Assembly (NCBI GenBank): GCA_034440575.1 | Contig: JAOTOL010001648.1 | Span: 1,869,001 to 1,933,000 of the forward strand | Direction of reading: 5' to 3' | Length of the DNA: 64,000 bases | Source: Imbricaverruca yamaguchii | Lineage: Eukaryota > Arthropoda > Thecostraca > Neoverrucidae | Shown here: positions 57,201-64,000 of the stretch, one piece after another | Layout: the number at the start of each line of letters is the position of its first letter | Position numbering within the stretch: position 1 is the stretch's first letter | Made by a program: the position numbers and the translations under genes | Notes under the pieces: generated by a model | The model's input: only the letters and a program-made list of their open reading frames with translations | The model's database searches: none | Told to the model about the DNA's origin: nothing

Positions 57201-58015
57201 TCATATAATATAGCACCACTATGTTTGTTTTTCTCTTGAACTGATGTCACATAAACGATTCACACCATGTTTTAGACCTTGTCCACTCTGATGCCATGAA
57301 TTGAAGATAAACATTTTGTGATCAAGACCTTTCTTTTCGTATCACCATACATTTACACCTTTTCATGTCATGTTTCAACTTGTCATGAACACTTTTTAAG
57401 ACGCGTGGGTTTAATATCCATTACTAATAATCTTCAACCTTAGGAAGCAGCAAAGTTAAATATATCATGTTTTGATGCATTCAGTGACCAACAATCTGCA
57501 CAATGCTGCACAATGTATTTAAGAATCACATTCCACTACCAGATCCAGAGGCTCAAACAGTAATATTCATTAACCTCCAAACTTCATCATAATCTACCAT
57601 GAAAGCAGTATATATGGCCATTTTAGCATCGCACGCTTCTCCGCTTTCGACTTCATCTAGCACGCCATGATGACCAGGCGTATTTTCCGATGACTATGAG
57701 CTGCCTGGCATAACTAATAAGCCAAGTAGCCTGATTCCAAGTCACAGCAATGCACTTCAAAAGTACCAGACATCGCAATTACCGCCAACTGACACTTCGC
57801 GCGGGACGCAGTCACCACAGGAATCGCAGGACATTATTGCAAGGATGGCTGAAAAGAAGGCAGCAAAGAAGCAGCTGCCGGAAGCCAATAGTCAGCTGCT
57901 AAACGTGTGCAGTTTTACCCGATGAGTCCTTCGCGCACTGTTTTGCAGTGGAATATAGTTTCTGTACATGTGATTGAAATTATTGAGATGCGATTGAGTA
58001 CAACTATATGTTTAC
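57201..58015. other. AT-rich block with a coding-like remnant at 57777-57925
   Basis: The plus frame reads SQLPPTDTSRGTQSPQESQD, then IIARMAEKKAAKKQLPEANS, and a TGA. It has an evolved-protein look (Ser/Gln linker, then a basic helical tail) but no upstream continuation in frame. It may be the end of a decayed transposon or host-gene exon. I do not recognise it. Confidence 0.3.
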
Positions 58016-58030
58016 CAACGTAATCCCAGT

Positions 58031-58082
58031 TAGTTATTTGGGTTTTAGGGCGCATCAACTGCAGAGGTTATACAGCGCCCAT
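58031..58082 (-). mobile_element. 52-bp retroposed hairpin tail with 15-bp TSD
   Basis: On the minus strand it reads ATGGGCGCTGTATAACCTCT, then GCAGTTGATGCGCCCTAAAA, CCCAAATAACTA. The flanks CAACGTAATCCCAGT at 58016-58030 and 58083-58097 are identical. The insertion is only the hairpin plus its 3' terminus. Confidence 0.9.
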
Positions 58083-58281
58083 CAACGTAATCCCAGTGAA
58101 GCTACATCCAACGTCGTGAAATTTTGTTTCCTTCTCCCTTCATCTCATGACGCCGCATGCCGACTGACACCGCACACGAAGTGTAGAGGAGACAAATGAT
58201 CATGCATTTTAGGATTGTTGCTTTTTAAGTACAGTTTTTTCCTACAACTTCGACTTCGGTTATTGTAGTCAGCACGGTCAG

Positions 58282-58439
58282 TTGGTTATTGGTTTTACGA
58301 CACATCGACCTTTGAGTCATGTAACGTCGCCAATCTCTCACGCCGATTGGTCACGGGCGAAGAGTAGCGACAGGTGAGACTCGAACCCACAGTCTTTCGA
58401 TTGTGAGACGAGCAACTTACCCCTAGGCTACTCGTCACC
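58282..58439 (-). mobile_element. SINE-1, tRNA-derived SINE, full length
   Basis: It is the inverted copy of the element at 12207-12380. On the minus strand it has a head with TAGCCTAGGGGTAAG, a B box GGTTCGAGTC, the body CACCTGTCGCTACTCTTCGC, and a tail CATGACTCAAAGGTCGATG, GTCGTAAAACCAATAACC. The flanks TAGTCAGCACGGTCAG (58266-58281) and TAGTCAGCATGGCCAG (58440-58455) are a 16-bp duplication with two mismatches. Confidence 0.88.
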
Positions 58440-58455
58440 TAGTCAGCATGGCCAG

Positions 58456-60225
58456 AGTTTTCCAGTTTGAATGACTGGTCAATTACATAATTTGCCAAAA
58501 GTTGCAGCACCGCGGAAACCATGACATGGACGCGTCCTCGAGTGCGTGCAATTTTACAACCTGTTACTGCACTTGTAAGTAAAGACGGGCTGTCGAAACT
58601 CGTGGAATCCTGCCATTATATACCAATTATTACTAAGGTATGGCGCTGTATACATGTATTTTTATCTGCAAAATTCTTCCTTACTGATCCATTGGTTTTG
58701 TTTGTGTATTAGGCAGCTTGCAGCCAAAATCAATTCTTCTGAAAGCCAAGGGATGTTTGGAATTGGAAGTTGTTCGTCAACTGTCACAGGGCAATATGAC
58801 GATTACATTATGAAATGTAATATGGATTTGATAGGACTTAATATGAAGCTTGAAGATAAATGAATAGCATGGCTTTCATTAGTGAAAATATTAATGGTAC
58901 GATTCGAATGTTAGATATGGTGTGCAACGATGCTGCACATGTTGCATTCTTCAAACGTGCATGTTGCATTTCAAAATGTTACAAACGAGATAGATGAGAT
59001 TATTGAAAGATAAAGTCATGAAGTCTTGCGCATGGTCGAAAATTCACTGTTTTCTTTGGATTAGGAAGGCTAGGCATTAAGCCCTGTATTTTGAGAGAGT
59101 TGCGGCATCGCCACATCTTGTTAAGCCATTTGTTACAAAACTAGTTTGTTGAGATTTGACCATGAATTGGACATTTTAACACAGCTTCAGCCATATTATA
59201 TTGTTCGGAACGTGATGAAATCAATTGAAGCATGTATGGTCTTGAGTACAATTGCAAACCTTCCTTTTTCAATGTGTGTTTTATGTTTGAGCCATCATTA
59301 TTTTTGCTGATCGGCTGTTTTCAGCATGCCACATATTGATGAACTATTCAAGGAGATATATTGTAGCCTCAGATTATTGAATGGATATGACAAAACTCCT
59401 GGATTAAATATAGAAATGAATCTCAGGATGCGCAATCACCAGATGTAGTAGATTTCGAAGTTTTATATTTCGAAATGAAACTACACAAGACCTGTTGAAA
59501 GTCCGGTATATGTTTCAAAGGCAGCTAAAAAAAATCCCTGTATATAATCAATGAATCGATCAAAAGGCCTTCCAATCCCGACCGGGCTTTCAGTGACTAC
59601 ATTTACCACTTGTAGCCTAGACCATGCCTTGTATTTATGCGGCAATCGAGGGGAATTGTCATAGTCATAACTGGATATTGTTCTTGGGTTTTGGAGAGAG
59701 ATGCAGAAAGTAAGTAAGTATGAATGGTGTGGCGAGGTATGGCGAGGGTAGAAGAAAGACTGGATAAGAGCGGACAGGGGTGGACAGGTGGCAGATATGT
59801 TGAGTTTACAGAGGTACGGAAATAGGTGGAGGAAAAATAGTAGCAAACTATGAATGAATGGGGCAGGTGGGAGACAACAGGAAGGAGATAGAAAGAAGAG
59901 TCGCAAGAGACGAGATGGAAGTGAATAGTGTGGACAGAAGAGCAAGAGCTGCGGGAGAAGTGTGAACCGGATGTGAAGATCATGCAGCGGAGAAGAAGGT
60001 GGAAAGAGGCGATCGGGGAGGGAGGGGAGAAATCAGAGAGAAGCCGTGAGAGGAGGGGAGAGAGGTCGAGCGGGAGGAGGAGGAGGAGGAGGGTGAGCAA
60101 CGTCAGCTGCAGGCGACACGATCTGAGTCGGGGTGAATCATTCCCATTGATGACCTGCACTTGATTGGCGCCGTCGTCGGGAGCGTCGATCAGCGCCGGG
60201 AGGAGGGGGGGGGGGCAGCCCTGCA
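58456..60225. other. AT-rich DNA, nothing firmly recognised
   Basis: The plus frame near 58700-58861 (RQLAAKINSSESQGMFGIGS onward, ending MKLEDK and stop) again looks coding-like but has no family match that I can name. The 59750-60110 part is purine-rich (GGAGAGA-type) on the plus strand. Confidence 0.3.
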
Positions 60226-60227
60226 CA

Positions 60228-60282
60228 CGTGGATCAGGCCCTCTGAGTCAATACCTTAACCACTCGGTCATCCCCGCCCATA
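60228..60282 (-). mobile_element. SINE-2-type tRNA head fragment
   Basis: On the minus strand GGGATGACCGAGTGGTTAAG, then GTATTGACTCAGAGGGCCTG, matches a Ser/Leu tRNA 5' half. No B box follows; a C-run and GC-rich sequence come next. It is either a truncated SINE or a tRNA half. Confidence 0.45.
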
Positions 60283-60947
60283 AAGGCGCATGACATTGGC
60301 AAAGAACTAAGCATATTTCATTTGATGCATATTGAAATATATACATACGAGAGGACATCCACATAGATACATATACAAATGTATGCATATGCATTATATG
60401 TGCATATATAGATATGGGGTATATGTGTGTATGTGTGCGTGTGTGCATGCAAAACACTGGTATGATACAGGTTATTTGTGCATTCTTCCTCACACACCTC
60501 TGCATGCGAATATTTTCCTCTTCGCCCTATGATTTAATCGTGGCACGCCCAGCGCAGGTGAAACGTGCGCATGTACCATCCCTGCACACACATGCACATT
60601 TGGCAAGCTGTATTTGTCTGCAGATGGAGGAAACCTGCGCGCGCCGTCACCGACCCGACCGAAGCTCCATGTCAGCCCGCCGACATCTGAACACTTCCTA
60701 TGTGGCAGGCAGCAAAAACAGCGAGAGCTCTCCACGACATTAGGCTGGGCAAATGGAAGTGTTTGCACGCATGTCAGTGTTTGCACTGTGGTGACAATGG
60801 CCTTCAGCCCCGGCAAGTATCGCCGCTGAGGGCCACACAGTGATTAATATACTGAGGAGTGTCTTCCACTTCCGCTGGAGGTGGAGGACACTCCTCGGGG
60901 ACAATGCAGACAAATGCAGCGGAGGAGAGGAGATCCTCCACCTCCGC

Positions 60948-61812
60948 TGACACCGGTCACCACACTCACGGCTGAGGTGTCAGATCCTCCACCTCTGCTG
61001 ACGCCGGTCACCACACACAGGGCTGAGGTGTCAGATCCTCCACCTCCGCTGATACTGGTCACCACACACAGGCTGAGGTGTCAGATCCTCCACCTCCGCT
61101 GACACCGGTCACCACACACAGGGCTGAGGTGTCAGATCCTCCACCTCCGCTGACACCGGTCACCACACACACGGCTGAGGTGTCAGATCCTCCACCTCCG
61201 CTGACACCGGTCACCACACACACGGCTGAGGTGTCAGATCCTCCACCTCCGCTGATACTGGTCACCACACACAGGGCTGAGGTGTCAGATCCTCCACCTC
61301 CGCTGACACCGGTCACCACACACAGGGCTGAGGTGTCAGATCCTCCACCTCTGCTGACACCGGTCACCACACACAGGGCTGAGGTGTCAGATCCTCCACC
61401 TCCGCTGACACCGGTCACCACACACACGGCTGAGGTGTCAGATCCTCCACCTCTGCTGACACCGGTCACCACACTCACGGCTGAGGTGTCAGATCCTCCA
61501 CCTCTGCTGACGCCGGTCACCACACACAGGGCTGAGGTGTCAGATCCTCCACCTCCGCTGATACTGGTCACCACACACAGGGCTGAGGTGTCAGATCCTC
61601 TACCTCTGCTGACACCGGTCACCACACACGGGGCTGAGGTATCAGATCCTCCACCTCTGCTGACACCGGTCACCACACACGGGGCTGAGGTATCAGATCC
61701 TCCACCTCCGCTGACGCCGGTCACCACACACACGGCTGAGGTGTCAGATCCTCCACTTCCGCTGACGCCGGTCACCACACACACACGGCTGAGGTATCAG
61801 ATCCTCCACCTC
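60948..61812. repeat. 51-bp minisatellite, about 17 copies
   Basis: The unit is TCAGATCCTCCACCTCCGCT, then GACACCGGTCACCACACACA and GGGCTGAGGTG. Because 51 is a multiple of three and no stop occurs, both strands are open (a 17-residue Pro/Thr repeat on plus, a Gly/Ser/Val repeat on minus). The ends at 60860-60900 include a diverged inverted copy (GTCTTCCACTTCCGCTGGAG). Confidence 0.97.
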
Positions 61813-62099
61813 TGGTTATCTGAAACGATTTCACTGCCTGAAATAATCACCTTTTCCCTTACGCTTATGATCAATTGAAAATATTAGCATGCATTTGAGC
61901 ATGGTAGCGGACCGGAGGTAGACCAGTATTAGGCTGGTGGTAAAGTAGTGATAGTCTGGCGACAGATTAGTAGGATTAGTAGATAAGCGGGTGGTACGCT
62001 GGTAGGCCGGTGGTGGATTGGAGGGAGAGTGGTGGTAGACTCGCGGAAGCCTGGCGGAAGACTGGCAGCAGATCGGTAGTAGGCCGGTGGCAGGCTTGT

Positions 62100-62395
62100 C
62101 GACGGCTGGTTGTAGACTTTCGTGAGGCTTGTAGTAGACTGTCCTGAGACTTGTGGTAGAATGTCGTGAAACTTGTGGCAGATTTTTGTGAGACTTGTGG
62201 TAGACTGTCGTGAGACTTACATTAGACTTTCGTGAGACTTGTGGTAGCCTTTCGTGAGACTTGTGGTAGACCTTCGTGAGACTTGTGGTAAACTTCCGTG
62301 AGACTTGTGGTAGACTGCCGTAAGACTCGTGGTAGACTTTCGTGATATTTGTGGTAGACTGTCGTGATACTTGTGACATACAAGGAGTGGACCTG
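62100..62395. repeat. 22-bp minisatellite, about 13 copies
   Basis: The unit is GAGACTTGTGGTAGACTTTC plus GT. Variation increases toward both edges. Neighbouring 61920-62100 shows a looser GGTGGTAG repeat. Confidence 0.92.
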
Positions 62396-62519
62396 TGGCA
62401 TGCTGGCAGCGGGCTGCCGTTGGATGTCGACAAACTCGGAATGGCCGAATGGCGAGCTGGTGGGAGGCTGGGGGAAGACGGCCACGTGCCGAGAGACAGG
62501 CGGACGCATAACACAGTCT

Positions 62520-63080
62520 AGGTGCAGACGACACGTGGACCCGACCGCCGTCGACGTGTCCCTGCCCCCGCCCGGCGCCCGTGCACCGCCGTCCGCACCA
62601 CCGGAAGCTCGCCGTCACGGCGCAGGCCTCGCCGACGCCGCGCCGACGTGCAGCCGGCCGGCGGCACGTCGGCAGGAAGGAAGCGGCGGCGGCGCCCGAG
62701 GCGACGAGCGCCGGGCGGCCGCGGCGATTACCGGCGCCGGCCGCGGCGATTACGCGGCGATCAGCGCGCGGCCGATTGCGGCCGGTCGCGGCGCGACGCG
62801 GCGGCGGCGGGGTCAGCGGGGCGATTAGCCGGCGCTGGCCGCGCGCCCGATGGCGGGTAATTGGCGCGCGGCAGCGCGGTGGCGGGAACGGTCGGCGGGA
62901 GTCGGCTGCTCTCCGAGACCGACGGCTTCGCCTGGCAGGGCGCTTCCGGGGACGGACGATACGATTCGCTGGAGTGGCGGAGATCCGGAGAAGGCACGCG
63001 ATTTACCGTTTGCCTTCTGAAGTCCGGTGGGGTTCCTTTAGTGTCGGTCGACACCTCTTCTTTCCCCGCAGCTTTCATCG
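62520..63080. promoter_or_regulatory. CpG island-like block
   Basis: Dense CpG with runs of GGCGGCG and GCGCG, dropping abruptly to AT-rich DNA after 63090. It could be the promoter of a gene beyond the right edge. No exon with good splice sites is evident. Confidence 0.35.
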
Positions 63081-63089
63081 CATCCAGCC

Positions 63090-63689
63090 ACATCGCATTG
63101 TGTGACATGCTGCATAGTGCTTACATTGTGACTGTATCGCTCCACATCTGCCGAAAGCTGAAGTAGAAAACAAAAATCGAGCCATTGGCAGGTTGGAAGG
63201 CGTATGCATATGCATGCGCATGAACATAGCGCATTCGAGCGTTAATCCGCATCATTTCCGGTGCAACTTCCTGCCTCGTGGCCAGGCCCCAACGTCATCG
63301 TTTTGCCAGCATATCGGCCGCTATTGCCACGACCAATTCAGTCTAATTCGGGTCAGAGATATGACGGTATCGATGCTAAAAGCTGACAAAAAGCTTTTCA
63401 AACCGACAATGCTGTGCTGCATGTGTAACGGTGCGAATACGTCACTGGGGCAGTAGTATCAATTGCAATAATTATATGTGCTGAGGGACCTTCGAGAGCG
63501 GTTGAGTTTTATCTAGAGGTAAAGCTGATCGTCATGTTTACCCTTTGACACGCTTGGATACATGACACGCTATCCGGTGCTATCTTCACCACGCGACTAC
63601 AAACATCGATCGATGTCATCAGCTGATGGAGCCCCATAGTGAATAGGTGCCACAACACCAGACCTTATGGCGCCCGGTCTTGTACTGGG
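63090..63689. other. Right-hand flank, nothing recognised
   Basis: Low-GC DNA without supported genes or terminal repeats. Confidence 0.35.
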
Positions 63690-63870
63690 CCTTGCGATTC
63701 TTTCAGGCTACTATAACCGCCAGCAGCGTCATCTCTAGGCTACTACAGCCTTTAGCAGTGTCGCTTCCAGGGTACTTTAGGCACCAGCAGCGTCACGTCC
63801 AGTCTACTACAGCCTCCAGCAGCGCCATTCTGTGGCTACCACAGCCTGCAACAGTCATTCTGCGAACTGT
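63690..63870. repeat. Degenerate about 30-bp repeat (CTACTACAGCCTCCAGCAGC)
   Basis: Six diverged units share CTACTACAGCC(T)CCAGCAGCG and a TCNCTTCCAG-like spacer. Confidence 0.8.
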
Positions 63871-64000
63871 AATACCACAAGTCAAGAGCACGAGCCACAT
63901 ATGAATCTTCGCCGGTCATATTCCCCCACGACACTTGCACCCTCGCCAGATGAGTCATCCACTATCCAGCTGTCATGGACAGAGTCTGACCCTACCAGCT

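Noticed and set aside
61059..61878. Pro/Thr-rich mucin-like gene
   Set aside because: The open frame is a by-product of a 51-bp minisatellite. No start context, splice signals or signal peptide support a gene, and the opposite strand is equally open.

Overview
The window is nuclear DNA of a metazoan, most likely an invertebrate. Protein-coding information comes in short exons with phase-compatible GT-AG junctions, separated by introns of 0.6-18 kb. The spaces hold many minisatellites, tRNA-derived SINEs, LINE fragments and cut-and-paste transposons. Exons are strongly GC-ending and intron GC content swings widely. This would suit a crustacean such as a barnacle, but the sequence alone does not fix the species. 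There is no prokaryotic gene organisation. Almost all long open frames are stop-free minisatellite arrays or GC-rich DNA and are not genes.

Two genes can be read. (1) Positions 1-20915 (+) hold the 3' part of a TACC (transforming acidic coiled-coil) gene. A large disordered acidic exon enters from the left edge (1-1365). Exons follow at 10280-10505, 13133-13255, 15876-16033, 16687-16836 and 20747-20915. The last four encode a roughly 200-residue TACC coiled coil ending in TGA. A separate CpG-rich candidate first exon (7202-7254) ends in the same phase as the large exon, so the gene probably has two promoters. (2) Positions 27711-54685 (+) hold a small homeobox gene resembling HOPX. Two exons (45522-45750 and 54605-54685) join in phase to give a complete homeodomain that lacks the canonical Asn51. 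A CpG/CRE-rich first exon (27711-27727) fits by phase but is less certain. A further candidate first exon with an RFX X-box lies at 30175-30302.

Mobile DNA: a frameshifted 3.1-kb hAT element with a perfect 8-bp target duplication lies in the last TACC intron. Smaller TIR elements lie at 15517-15725, 22323-23208 and 24985-25265. A 5'-truncated I-type LINE (10778-11434) ends in a hairpin tail. The same tail appears in a tRNA-derived SINE and in a series of tiny insertions (38-100 bp), most with clear target-site duplications. A second SINE family (Ser/Leu-tRNA type), a CR1-like LINE and another LINE 3' fragment are also present.

Minisatellites with units of 12-55 bp fill the introns. Two of them, after TACC exon 2 and after the homeodomain exon, contain copies of the real exon-intron junction. 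They appear to have grown from the splice donor and now present rows of decoy donor sites.
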